13,842 nt of DNA from JBGPYM01 sp041493205 (GCA_041493205.1 JBGPYM010000060.1:1-13842), one strand, 5' to 3'. Counted from the stretch's first letter, positions 7,193-13,842 are shown. The notes: generated by a model from the sequence alone, not told the origin. Program-made: numbers and translations.

Positions 7193-7630
7193 TTACACGG
7201 CGATTTCTTCTTCGGTCATGTGTGTGTCCGCGACGCCGATCCCCTTTTCGTACCTGGGGAGCTTCGGCGCCGGCTTGTCCCATTCCAGATCCCCCTTCCG
7301 CCACACGTAGGCATACCCGATCAGCAGGATCGCCAGGAAGGCCAGCATTTCGTAAAACGCGAACCAGCCGAGACGACGGTACACGGTAGCCCAGGGGAAG
7401 AGAAAAACAACTTCGACGTCGAAAATAAGAAAGATAAGAGCGACGACATAAAAGCGGATATTGAAGCGGACCCGCGTGTCTCCGACGGGTGTCTCACCGC
7501 ACTCATACGTGGTGAGCTTGCTTGGGTAGGGGCGGTTGGGGCGCAGGAGCCAGGCGAAGACCAGGCCTCCGGCGACAAAGACGCCCCCGACAATCAGAAA
7601 GAGGAGCACCCGGCCGAATTCGGTGAGCAT
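7193..7630 (-). CDS. nuoA: NADH-quinone oxidoreductase subunit A (first gene of the nuo operon)
   Basis: NuoA is a small three-helix membrane subunit whose long loop lines the quinone entrance with NuoH and NuoD. The 145 residues show helices at about 8-29, 58-80 and 88-110. The family signature is present: TTYECGETPVGDTRVRFNIR (40-59), then FYVVALIFLIFDVEVVFLFP, with the conserved C44 in the loop and the acidic pair D71/E73 in the second helix. A charged tail of about 35 residues follows the last helix. The ATG at 7630 has a GGAG at 7641-7644 (10 bases spacing). A near-consensus promoter lies about 90 bp upstream, making this the first gene of the nuo transcript. Confidence 0.97.
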   Translation of the reverse strand: MLTEFGRVLLFLIVGGVFVAGGLVFAWLLRPNRPYPSKLTTYECGETPVGDTRVRFNIRFYVVALIFLIFDVEVVFLFPWATVYRRLGWFAFYEMLAFLAILLIGYAYVWRKGDLEWDKPAPKLPRYEKGIGVADTHMTEEEIAV

Positions 7631-7719
7631 GAAACAGGATCTCCAGTGCGAACAGAGGTGAGGAGAACTCGCAGGGCGACAAACCCACGAGGAGTTTATC
7701 GGGACAAGGAACGTGAAGG

Positions 7720-7748
7720 AATATAAGAAGAAGGCGCCGGAATGTCAA
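7720..7748 (-). promoter_or_regulatory. Predicted housekeeping-sigma promoter of the nuo operon
   Basis: On the minus strand the -35 box is TTGACA (7743-7748, perfect) and the -10 box is TATATT (7720-7725, five of six), separated by exactly 17 bases (7726-7742). The predicted start is near 7713, giving a leader of about 83 bases before the nuoA ATG. The promoter begins about 20 bp beyond the stop codon of the upstream permease gene. No terminator is visible between them, so read-through from upstream could add to nuo expression. Prediction from sequence only. Confidence 0.7.
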
Positions 7749-7767
7749 GAAGTGCAGCGACGCAACG

Positions 7768-8838
7768 CTACTCCCAGCGGAAAAGTTTGATGGCAAGTGC
7801 GCACGCGATCACTGCCCACACCGTGAGTCCCGCGAGTTGCGGCACAATATGCGTCAGCGTCGCGCCGTCGATCGCCACGCTGCGCAATCCGTCAGCGAGA
7901 TACGTGAGCGGGAAGACATCCGTGATCGTCCGGAGGATCCCCGGAAGGTTGGAGCGGCTGAAGAACACTCCCGAGAGCGCCATCATCGGCAGACTGATGA
8001 CGTTCGCGAGCGGCGCAACCTGGTCTTCCGATTTCGAAATGCCGGCAAGAGCGAATCCGATGCCGAGGAACACGATCGCACCGATCATGCCGAGGAGGGC
8101 CATCAGGGCGAGGTTGCCGACGAAGTGCAGATTCAGGAAGAGGATGCCGACACCGAGCATCACGCCCATCTGGAGCGTCAGCACGAGCAGCCGCATGGCG
8201 ACCTGTGCGATGATGAAATCGTTCGGATTGATCGGCGTGACCCAGAGACGGCGGAGGATTCCCCTCTTCTTCAGGGAGACAAAACCGAACGCAACGCCGA
8301 AGATGCCCGCCTGCATGATCGACATGGAGAGAATCCCCGGCAGGAGGAAGTCCATGTACGTAAGATTGCGCGTTTTCACCGGCTCTGTCTTCAGGATCGC
8401 ACGATTGACGGACGGCGTGTGTTCGAACGCGACCTCATCCAGAACGCGCTGGAGCACGAGCGCTGCGAGCTGCGTTTCGCGGGGTTTCGCCTCGAGATCG
8501 CCGTACGCCTGCACGGTCCCTCCCGTTCCCGGGGAGAACCCGGCCGGGAGAATGAGGACGAGGTCGCGCTCCCCCTTGCCGAGCTCGGCGAGTTCAGCGC
8601 TCCGCTCCCCCTCCGAAACCTCGAATGTCCGCACGGTGTGCAGCCGCTCGAGAAGGGCCTCCCCCTCCTTCCCCGCTTCATTGACCACCCCGAGGTGCAT
8701 CCTCCCGATGCCGTCAAACCGCACGAATCCGAACAAAAGGACGATAAACAGCGGGAAGACGAGCGTCCAGATGATCGCCTCCCGTTGCCGGAAGAACATC
8801 TTGATGGATGCGATGGTGAGCTTGTACTTCAGGCGCAT
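7768..8838 (-). CDS. ABC-2 type transporter permease
   Basis: This is the membrane component of an ABC exporter of the ABC-2 (YhhJ/YbhR-like) class. In the 356-residue protein a first helix (22-40) follows a short basic N-terminus. A large extracytoplasmic domain of about 120 residues (41-163) comes next, then five more helices (about 164-188, 208-236, 240-266, 275-294, 333-353). The long loop after helix 1 and motifs such as LKKRGILRRLWVTPINPNDFI (cytoplasmic coupling region, 189-209) and LPMMALSGVFFSRSNLPG (283-300) are typical of the family. The ATP-binding partner is encoded upstream, 79 bp away, with a hairpin between them. No Shine-Dalgarno is seen before the ATG at 8838. The substrate cannot be read from the sequence: drugs, lipids and polysaccharides are all known for this class. 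Confidence 0.93.
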   Translation of the reverse strand: MRLKYKLTIASIKMFFRQREAIIWTLVFPLFIVLLFGFVRFDGIGRMHLGVVNEAGKEGEALLERLHTVRTFEVSEGERSAELAELGKGERDLVLILPAGFSPGTGGTVQAYGDLEAKPRETQLAALVLQRVLDEVAFEHTPSVNRAILKTEPVKTRNLTYMDFLLPGILSMSIMQAGIFGVAFGFVSLKKRGILRRLWVTPINPNDFIIAQVAMRLLVLTLQMGVMLGVGILFLNLHFVGNLALMALLGMIGAIVFLGIGFALAGISKSEDQVAPLANVISLPMMALSGVFFSRSNLPGILRTITDVFPLTYLADGLRSVAIDGATLTHIVPQLAGLTVWAVIACALAIKLFRWE

Positions 8839-8880
8839 AGGAATATTGATTTCAATTTTATCCGACGATCAGGGAAAAAC

Positions 8881-8900
8881 CACCGGCGGGGACGCCGGTG
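8881..8900. repeat. Perfect inverted repeat between ABC ATPase and permease genes; possible attenuator or REP-like element
   Basis: Two perfect 8-base arms (8881-8888 and 8893-8900) flank a 4-base loop and form a very GC-rich hairpin. Read on the minus strand, in the direction of the operon, the hairpin is followed by one G and a run of five T (8875-8879). That is the shape of a weak intrinsic terminator, which could make ATPase transcript exceed permease transcript. The core resembles short GC-rich interspersed repeats that I recall from several environmental bacterial genomes, so a REP-like origin is equally possible. Only one copy is in this window. Confidence 0.5.
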
Positions 8901-8917
8901 CTACTACGACGGTCTCC

Positions 8918-9682
8918 TTACGCCTCTTCCCGCAGGGCATGTCCTGTCAAGTGGAGGAACACATCCTCCAGGCTCGCCAGGCGCTCCACGCGGTCTTTTG
9001 TGAACCCGCCCGCAATCAGGCGATTGATCATTTCCTGGGGAGGCGCGAGGGCGATGATCTTTCCGCCGTCCATGATCGCGACACGGTCGCACAATTCCTC
9101 CGCCTCGTCCATGTAGTGGGTCGTCAGCACAATGGTTTTTCCCTCGGAGCGGATCCGTTTGATCACTCCCCAGAGATGACGCCGTGCCTGCGGATCGAGC
9201 CCGGTCGTCGGTTCGTCGAGGAAGATGAGGACCGGATCGTTGACGAGGGCCGCGGCGATCGAGAAGCGCTGCTTCTGGCCTCCCGAGAGCGCTCCGATCA
9301 TGGAACCGGATTTTTCAGTCAGCTCGACCTCTTCGAGAAGCCGGAGAGGGTCGACCTTCTTCCCGTACATTTCACCGAAGAGGGCGAGAAGTTCGGCAAG
9401 CGTGAGCTTGTCGAAGAAGGAGGAGGATTGCAGTTGCACGCCGATGACGCGCTTGACGTCGAGCGGCCGCTTCTGCGTGTCGAGACCGTTGAGGATGACG
9501 GTTCCCCCGTCGATCGGCCGGAGTGTTTCGATGCATTCGAGGGTGGTGGTCTTCCCGGCGCCGTTCGGGCCGAGGATGCCGAAGATCTCCTGGCGTTCGA
9601 CGGCAAACGTGAGGCCGTCGACTGCCGTGAAGTCGCCGTACCTCTTAACCAGTCCGCGGACATCGAGCACGGTTTCTGCCAT
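8918..9682 (-). CDS. ABC transporter ATP-binding protein (ABC-2 exporter partner)
   Basis: This 254-residue ATPase powers the adjacent permease. All nucleotide-binding elements are intact: Walker A GPNGAGKTT (38-46), Q-loop around Q85, signature LSGGQKQR (132-139), Walker B VLIFLDEP (151-158), D-loop GLDP (161-164) and switch His H189 in TTHYMDEAEELCDR. The sequence AGKTTTLECIETLRPIDGG is typical of the CcmA/DrrA-like exporter group. The C-terminus ends about 40 residues after the ABC fold (LEDVFLHLTG, common in this group). The start at 9682 is 13 bp after the M28 peptidase stop, so the two are probably co-transcribed. No clear ribosome site is seen, consistent with translational coupling. 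The substrate is unknown. Confidence 0.95.
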   Translation of the reverse strand: MAETVLDVRGLVKRYGDFTAVDGLTFAVERQEIFGILGPNGAGKTTTLECIETLRPIDGGTVILNGLDTQKRPLDVKRVIGVQLQSSSFFDKLTLAELLALFGEMYGKKVDPLRLLEEVELTEKSGSMIGALSGGQKQRFSIAAALVNDPVLIFLDEPTTGLDPQARRHLWGVIKRIRSEGKTIVLTTHYMDEAEELCDRVAIMDGGKIIALAPPQEMINRLIAGGFTKDRVERLASLEDVFLHLTGHALREEA

Positions 9683-9695
9683 GGTGGTCTGCCGG

Positions 9696-12008
9696 TCAGT
9701 GCTGTTGCCGGGGAGCGCCGAACGTCGCGCTCGCCGCGACGGTCGTCCGCGGCGTGAAGTACGTGAGCGCCCGCTCCATCCGGACCGGGTATGCGAGCCG
9801 GTCGTAGACCACCTCGATGTTTTCGCTGATCTTCTGTGTATCGGCGACCGTGAATGTCACCGGGATCACCAGCACGCTGTCGGGAAATGAATACCAGGAA
9901 AAGGATTTCAGGCGGTCCGATTCCTTTTCGACTCTACGCCGCATGCCGGTTGCCCAGGGGGAAGACGCAGAGAACTCCCTGTCGCTCCGGTAGGAGACCG
10001 ACACCTGCAGCGGCCGGAGCCGGGACGTGAGTGTCAGCCGGCGCGTAAAGCTGACCATGGTATCGCCAGGGGCGCCCGCCGGGACGATGGTGCTATTCAC
10101 GGCGAGCCAGGAGACCGTCGCCGGCTGCGCGGTCGGAAGCGACGCTTTCACGATCCGGCCCGACAACACGGTATCGCGGTTGTCGTACGTGAGGCGGATA
10201 CCGTTCAGATACTCGCCGCTGGAAACCGACACCATGCCCGAATCAGAGCCCAGGACATGGTATTGCTGGACGCGCACTGCCTGTTCCCATGTCTCATTAT
10301 ACACGGGCTGCAGGAGGAGGTAAATGCCGGTCGCGATAATTCCCACACACGAAAGCACGAGGCCGGTCGCGCCCCTGAACTTCCTGAGCCAGAACAGATC
10401 GGCGGCCGTGCTGCGGTACACCGCCGCAAATGCGTAGACAAACGCGATCGACGCCAGAGTGAAGAAGAGAATAAACCCTCCGTTGCGCATCACGGAAACC
10501 ATGGGCGTTTCCATCGATGCCTGCGCGAGGAGTCGTTGTAACAGGCCGACGTATTCGGAGAACACGAGGCGCACGAGCGGGTATGGCGCGAGCAGGACAA
10601 ACAGCGCTTTGAGCACCGGAGGCCGTACCAGGAGAGCCAGACAGAGCAGCAGCAGGCTGAGTGCCGGGTACACACCGAGTTCCGCATTTGCGAGGGAGAG
10701 ACCGGCGATCATGGCAAGGAGCACGATGAACGCGCGGAGATAGTACACATAGGGGTCGGCCGAAAGCCGGACCACATGTTTCATCCGCAAGAAGAGCCAG
10801 AGCCCGAGAAGCCCGCAGAGGAGGCCGAGGAGTACGAACCCGCCGAAATTATTCACCCAGGGATAGCGGTATCCCCGGATGATGCCGACGACATTTTCCG
10901 AGAGCCAGATGAACGACTGGACGATAAGCGTGCCGAGGAGAAGCTTGAGCGTTGAGAAGCCGATGCGCGCGGCAGGATCCTGGACGGGCCGTTGTTTTCG
11001 CAGCCTCATCAGGACCATCACGCCCAGGATCACCGCAACCGAAGCGATGATCCGGAGGAGAAGATGCGAGAAGAACACGGGAACATGATTCACCACCACG
11101 AGCCAGTAGCTTTCCGTCGACCGCGACGGCACGCCGCCGTCGAAGCGCTCGAAGAGTTTCAGTACGAGGTCACCCGAGCGGGCAAGGCCGGCGGGGTTGA
11201 AGTTCTTCCAGTTATCGAGCGGGGTATGGATAGGATACGTGACATCGGACGTGAAATCGATCGCCGGAATCCCCAGCTTCAGGAAGGGCATATGATCGGA
11301 GCCCGTCCCTCCCGCCGTGGAGGAATTCATCGTCGCGGCATGCGTCGGGTAGACGAGCCCTTCGCTCTTCAAGTCGTTATAAAAGATGTCAAATGTCGCG
11401 TCCACGAGCCAGGTCGGAGCACTGATCTGGAATTCGCCGTCCGGATCGGCATCGAGATGGCCCGATCCGTCGGCCATGTCGATCTGGAGCATCAGCACGA
11501 CATCTTTGATGCGGGGGTAATGCTCCACGAAATAGTCCGACCCGCGCAGTCCTTCTTCCTCGCCCCCCCAGCAGCAGAAGACGATCGTGGACTCGTGCTG
11601 CCCCTTGCAGAGGACGCGGGCCAGTTCGATGACCGATGCTGCACCCGAGCCGTCATCGTTTGCGCCCGGGATCTCCGGTCCTGCGGAATCCATGTGCCCG
11701 CCGATGAGGATGATCCTGTCGGTTTTCCCTTTCAGGACACCGACGGCAATGCCGCTGTTCGTGTTGACGCCCGCGGCGACGGTCATCGGCATCACGTATG
11801 ATTCCTGGCAGCCGAAACTTCTGAACTTTTCCGCCGCAAAGGCCAGGGCGCGCTGTTCCGCCGGCGAGCCCATCGGCCGCGGTCCGATCGTGTTGACCAG
11901 GACGCCGAGCACCGCATAGGCGGAATCGCCGGAGAATGCGGTTTTCTGCGCATCCGCGGCGGACACGGAAAGGAGGAGCGTCAGCGTCAGAACCAGAAGG
12001 GGTTTCAT
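9696..12008 (-). CDS. M28-family zinc metallopeptidase with polytopic membrane domain
   Basis: This 770-residue protein begins with a signal peptide (MKPLLVLTLTLLLSVSAADA, probable cleavage after residue 20) and has an M28 aminopeptidase domain at about 25-290. The two-zinc site is complete: H105 (GGHMDS), bridging D118 (GANDDGSGAAS), catalytic E150 and ligand E151 (GGEEEGLRGS), D177 (LQIDMAD) and H261 (YPIHTPLD). About eight membrane helices follow (roughly 312-335, 352-373, 388-407, 423-441, 446-462, 466-482, 510-532, 547-567), then an extracytoplasmic C-terminal domain of about 200 residues. The layout resembles eukaryotic ER M28 proteins (FXNA/ERMP1), by recollection. The start at 12008 is chosen for the signal peptide and a CAGGAA at 12019-12024 (10 bases upstream); the frame is open to 12863 but that extension is antisense to other genes. 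It probably trims peptides outside the cytoplasmic membrane; the substrate is unknown. Confidence 0.92.
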   Translation of the reverse strand: MKPLLVLTLTLLLSVSAADAQKTAFSGDSAYAVLGVLVNTIGPRPMGSPAEQRALAFAAEKFRSFGCQESYVMPMTVAAGVNTNSGIAVGVLKGKTDRIILIGGHMDSAGPEIPGANDDGSGAASVIELARVLCKGQHESTIVFCCWGGEEEGLRGSDYFVEHYPRIKDVVLMLQIDMADGSGHLDADPDGEFQISAPTWLVDATFDIFYNDLKSEGLVYPTHAATMNSSTAGGTGSDHMPFLKLGIPAIDFTSDVTYPIHTPLDNWKNFNPAGLARSGDLVLKLFERFDGGVPSRSTESYWLVVVNHVPVFFSHLLLRIIASVAVILGVMVLMRLRKQRPVQDPAARIGFSTLKLLLGTLIVQSFIWLSENVVGIIRGYRYPWVNNFGGFVLLGLLCGLLGLWLFLRMKHVVRLSADPYVYYLRAFIVLLAMIAGLSLANAELGVYPALSLLLLCLALLVRPPVLKALFVLLAPYPLVRLVFSEYVGLLQRLLAQASMETPMVSVMRNGGFILFFTLASIAFVYAFAAVYRSTAADLFWLRKFRGATGLVLSCVGIIATGIYLLLQPVYNETWEQAVRVQQYHVLGSDSGMVSVSSGEYLNGIRLTYDNRDTVLSGRIVKASLPTAQPATVSWLAVNSTIVPAGAPGDTMVSFTRRLTLTSRLRPLQVSVSYRSDREFSASSPWATGMRRRVEKESDRLKSFSWYSFPDSVLVIPVTFTVADTQKISENIEVVYDRLAYPVRMERALTYFTPRTTVAASATFGAPRQQH

Positions 12009-12017
12009 GTGATGGTG

Positions 12018-12024
12018 TTTCCTG
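12018..12024 (-). promoter_or_regulatory. Ribosome binding site of the M28 peptidase gene
   Basis: The minus strand reads CAGGAAA, 9 bases upstream of the ATG at 12008 and inside the 26-bp gap after the adenosyltransferase gene. It supports the signal-peptide start rather than the much longer open frame. Confidence 0.55.
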
Positions 12025-12034
12025 TATGGACGGA

Positions 12035-12577
12035 TCACGGTTTCCATTTCACCTCGGCAATGGCCGCCGTGCTGTTTGCGCGACGGGCGAGCACAAACAA
12101 CAGGTCGGAGAGCCGGTTCAGGTACACGGTAATGGCTTCCCCGATATCCTCGTTCCGTGAAAGGCGCACGACGATGCGTTCCGCGCGTCTGCAGACCGTT
12201 CGGGCGAAATGAAGGCGTGCGGCGACGGGTGATCCTCCGGGGAGAATGAAACTGCGCAGCGGTTTCAGGTGCGATTCGACTGCGTCGATATGCTTTTCGA
12301 GTCCCGACGCATCGTGCGGCTCCAGCCGTTTGACCCCGGCGCGGGCGCCCGCACGGGGCGTGGCAAGATCGGCGCCGAGCGCGAAGAGCTGGTGCTGGAT
12401 CTGCGTCAGTATTTTTGCAGTAACCGGGTCGGGGGAATCTGCGAGGACGATGCCGATGACCGAATTGAGCTCGTCCACGGTCCCATACGCTTCGATGCGC
12501 AGGGCATCCTTCGGGACACGCTGACCGCCAAAGAGTGACGTGTCGCCGCGGTCTCCGGTCTTCGTGTAGATCTTCAT
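12035..12577 (-). CDS. Cob(I)alamin adenosyltransferase, PduO type
   Basis: The enzyme transfers the adenosyl group of ATP to cob(I)alamin to make adenosylcobalamin, the cofactor of radical mutases and some ribonucleotide reductases; it acts in the cytoplasm, usually as a trimer. The 180-residue protein has the ATP-binding N-terminus KIYTKTGDRGDTSLFGG (2-18), RIEAYGTVDELNSVIG (27-42), FILPGGSPVAARLHFARTVC (110-129) followed by RRAER, and YLNRLSDLLFVLAR (152-165). All are standard for this family, and the length is normal. The ATG at 12577 lies about 17 bases downstream of a predicted promoter start. No other cobalamin genes are in the window, so it probably serves salvage or cofactor repair. 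It is first in a minus-strand series with the M28 and ABC genes. Confidence 0.95.
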   Translation of the reverse strand: MKIYTKTGDRGDTSLFGGQRVPKDALRIEAYGTVDELNSVIGIVLADSPDPVTAKILTQIQHQLFALGADLATPRAGARAGVKRLEPHDASGLEKHIDAVESHLKPLRSFILPGGSPVAARLHFARTVCRRAERIVVRLSRNEDIGEAITVYLNRLSDLLFVLARRANSTAAIAEVKWKP

Positions 12578-12600
12578 CGCTCGCAGGTTTGTGGATGCGC

Positions 12601-12629
12601 AATGTAGCCAATCCCACAGACACAGTCAA
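12601..12629 (-). promoter_or_regulatory. Predicted promoter of the adenosyltransferase-M28-ABC series
   Basis: The minus strand shows TTGACT (12624-12629, five of six of the -35 consensus), a 17-base spacer (12607-12623) and TACATT (12601-12606, four of six of the -10 consensus). The predicted start is near 12594, leaving a leader of about 17 bases. The 18-bp palindrome at 12632-12649 lies 2 bp upstream of this -35 box. Confidence 0.55.
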
Positions 12630-12631
12630 TG

Positions 12632-12649
12632 AACGCCGGGTCCGGCGTT
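12632..12649. promoter_or_regulatory. Perfect 18-bp palindrome between divergent promoters; candidate operator
   Basis: Two perfect 8-base arms (12632-12639 and 12642-12649) are separated by 2 bases. The right arm ends inside the predicted -35 box of the MFS gene, and the left arm starts 2 bp from the -35 box of the adenosyltransferase promoter. A dimeric regulator bound here could control both directions. A transcribed hairpin is less likely, because the element lies upstream of both predicted start sites and is not followed by a T run. Confidence 0.45.
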
Positions 12650-12676
12650 GCAATTCCCTCGATGAATGAATATATT
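12648..12676 (+). promoter_or_regulatory. Predicted promoter of the MFS gene, possibly giving a leaderless mRNA
   Basis: TTGCAA (12648-12653, four of six of -35) and TATATT (12671-12676, five of six of -10) are separated by 17 bases. A start six or seven bases past the -10 box would fall at or next to the A of the ATG at 12682. No Shine-Dalgarno is present upstream of the ATG. Confidence 0.5.
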
Positions 12677-12681
12677 TCTTC

Positions 12682-13842
12682 ATGGACCCCTGGCGGCGGA
12701 ACCTGTACATCCTGTGGGGAACACAGTTCCTCGCGATGATCGGGATGAACCTGGTGGTTCCCTTTCTCCCCTTCTTCATCCGCTCGCTCGGGGTGACCAA
12801 TGAATCCGAGCTGGCGCACTGGAGCGGTCTCGTGTTCGCGGGGCCGTTTTTTCTTTCCTTCATCGCAACACCCCTGTGGGGAACTCTCGGGGACCGTTAC
12901 GGGCGGAAGCTGATGGTGGTCCGCGCCATTTTCGGACTTGCGGTCTCCCAGGTGCTGATCGGCTTTTCGCAGGACGTCTACCAGTTGTTTTTCTTCCGCA
13001 TTGTCCAGGGCGCGATCAGCGGATTCATCGCGTCGGCCCTGGCGCTGGTCTCCACGAACACCCCCAAGGAGCGGATCGGCTACGCGATCGGACTCATGCA
13101 GTCGGCCACCGCGGGCGGGATGGTGCTCGGACCGCTCATCGGCGGGCTGCTGGCGGATCTCATCGGCTATCGCGAAATCTTTTTCATTACGGGAGCAATC
13201 TGCACGGCGGGCGGATTCGTGGTCATGAAATACGTGCAGGAACTGAACAGATCTCCCGGAGAAGGGAAGAAATATACCGTCCGCGAAAACTTCCGGCTGA
13301 TGTACTCGGACCGGCGGCTGCGGGTGGTGGCGATTACGCTGGTCGCCGGACAGATGTCCGTCCTGATGATCGAACCGATTTTCGCCCTGTACATCGAGGG
13401 TTTTACGACGTCGGGGACGCGTTTTGTCTCGACGCTCGCCGGCAGTATCTTCTCGATCATGGGGGTCACCATGGTGCTTTCGGCGCCCTGGTGGGGAAAG
13501 CGGAATGACCGGATGGGATACAAGAGGAACCTTGCGATTTCGTTCATCGTCGTCGCATTCGTTTATGCGGGTCATATCGTGGTTGCCGACCTCGTCCAGC
13601 TCGCCGTCCTCCGGGCCTTTCTCGGGTTCGCGCGCGGGGGGATTCTCCCCGCGTTGTATTCGCTGACGAGTTTTTACAGCCCTCCGGAGCGCCGGGGGGG
13701 CATGATGGCCATCGCATCGAGCATGACGATCCTCGGGAACATGCTCGGCCCCGTGATCGGCGGCGCCATCGCCGGAGAGTTCGGCATCAGAATGTCCTTC
13801 GTCGCCACCAGCGTCATGCTTCTTGGCGCCGGCGTGGCGGTC
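12682..13842 (+). CDS. MFS efflux transporter, DHA1 (MdtG/TetA-like), 3' end outside the window
   Basis: The first 387 codons of a major facilitator family drug/H+ antiporter-type transporter are present; the frame is open to the last base. The protein starts MDPWRRNLYILWGTQFLAMI. It has motif A at 64-81 (PLWGTLGDRYGRKLMVVR), motif B RIVQG (106-110) and the antiporter motif C GPLIGGLLAD (150-159). The repeat of motif A comes in the second half as WWGKRNDRMGYKRN (270-283), with a second GPVIGG (356-361). About ten helices are visible; a complete protein would have near 400-420 residues. The start at 12682 is the only one possible nearby, because an in-frame stop lies at 12667-12669. It is divergent from the adenosyltransferase gene. 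The substrate is not readable; sugar or drug export is typical of this subfamily. Confidence 0.93.
   Translation, partial: MDPWRRNLYILWGTQFLAMIGMNLVVPFLPFFIRSLGVTNESELAHWSGLVFAGPFFLSFIATPLWGTLGDRYGRKLMVVRAIFGLAVSQVLIGFSQDVYQLFFFRIVQGAISGFIASALALVSTNTPKERIGYAIGLMQSATAGGMVLGPLIGGLLADLIGYREIFFITGAICTAGGFVVMKYVQELNRSPGEGKKYTVRENFRLMYSDRRLRVVAITLVAGQMSVLMIEPIFALYIEGFTTSGTRFVSTLAGSIFSIMGVTMVLSAPWWGKRNDRMGYKRNLAISFIVVAFVYAGHIVVADLVQLAVLRAFLGFARGGILPALYSLTSFYSPPERRGGMMAIASSMTILGNMLGPVIGGAIAGEFGIRMSFVATSVMLLGAGVAV

Noticed and set aside
7742..9757. 671-codon plus-strand open frame opposite both ABC transporter genes
   Set aside because: Despite its length it spans two convincing minus-strand genes and their gap, and its product has Ser/Arg-rich low-information sequence without domains.
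12009..12863. Upstream extension of the M28 frame to 1055 codons
   Set aside because: The extra 285 residues are Arg-rich and lie opposite or across the adenosyltransferase and MFS genes. A signal peptide and ribosome site mark the real start at 12008.
12574..13575. 333-codon minus-strand open frame opposite the MFS gene
   Set aside because: It is a charged, His/Arg/Asp-rich antisense product; the plus-strand MFS protein carries all family motifs.

Overview
The window is a GC-rich, densely coding stretch of chromosome from a bacterium. I read ten genes of a respiratory complex I operon on the minus strand (nuoA-B-C-D-H-I-J-K-L, plus the start of nuoM). Upstream of nuoA lie four more minus-strand genes: an ABC-2 exporter pair, a membrane-embedded M28 metallopeptidase and a PduO-type cob(I)alamin adenosyltransferase. 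A divergent plus-strand MFS drug-efflux-type transporter runs off the right edge. No RNA genes, insertion sequences, CRISPR arrays or phage genes were seen, and no stretch over 300 bases lacks a gene. The largest non-coding gaps are 137 bp (before nuoA), 104 bp (adenosyltransferase/MFS), 79 bp (ATPase/permease) and 72 bp (nuoD/nuoH).

Organism: complex I lacks nuoE, nuoF and nuoG between nuoD and nuoH, nuoC and nuoD are separate genes, and NuoB has the SCATCGGPYWEHG-type motif that I associate with the Bacteroidota/Chlorobi lineage. Together with patchy Shine-Dalgarno usage this suggests a GC-rich member of the Chlorobi/Ignavibacteria side of that group. This is an inference from gene content, not a phylogeny.

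Layout: positions 1-7630 (read right to left) hold the nuo operon, apparently driven by a near-consensus promoter at 7720-7748. It encodes the quinone-binding Q module (NuoB, C, D, I) and the proton-pumping membrane arm (NuoA, H, J, K, L, M), but no NADH-oxidising N module. The electron donor is therefore probably not NADH through NuoF, unless nuoEFG lie elsewhere. Positions 7768-12577 are one closely spaced minus-strand series: adenosyltransferase, M28 peptidase, ABC ATPase, ABC permease. It probably starts at a promoter at 12601-12629. A hairpin at 8881-8900 followed by five T may attenuate transcription between the ATPase and the permease. From 12682 rightward, the MFS gene has a promoter whose -10 box lies so close to the ATG that the transcript may be leaderless. 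A perfect 18-bp palindrome sits between the two divergent promoters.

Most of the window is ordinary core metabolism. The points most worth a second look are the N-module-free complex I with an Ala/Pro tail on NuoI, the divergent promoter with its palindrome and possible leaderless MFS transcript, and the M28 peptidase with a polytopic membrane domain next to an ABC exporter.
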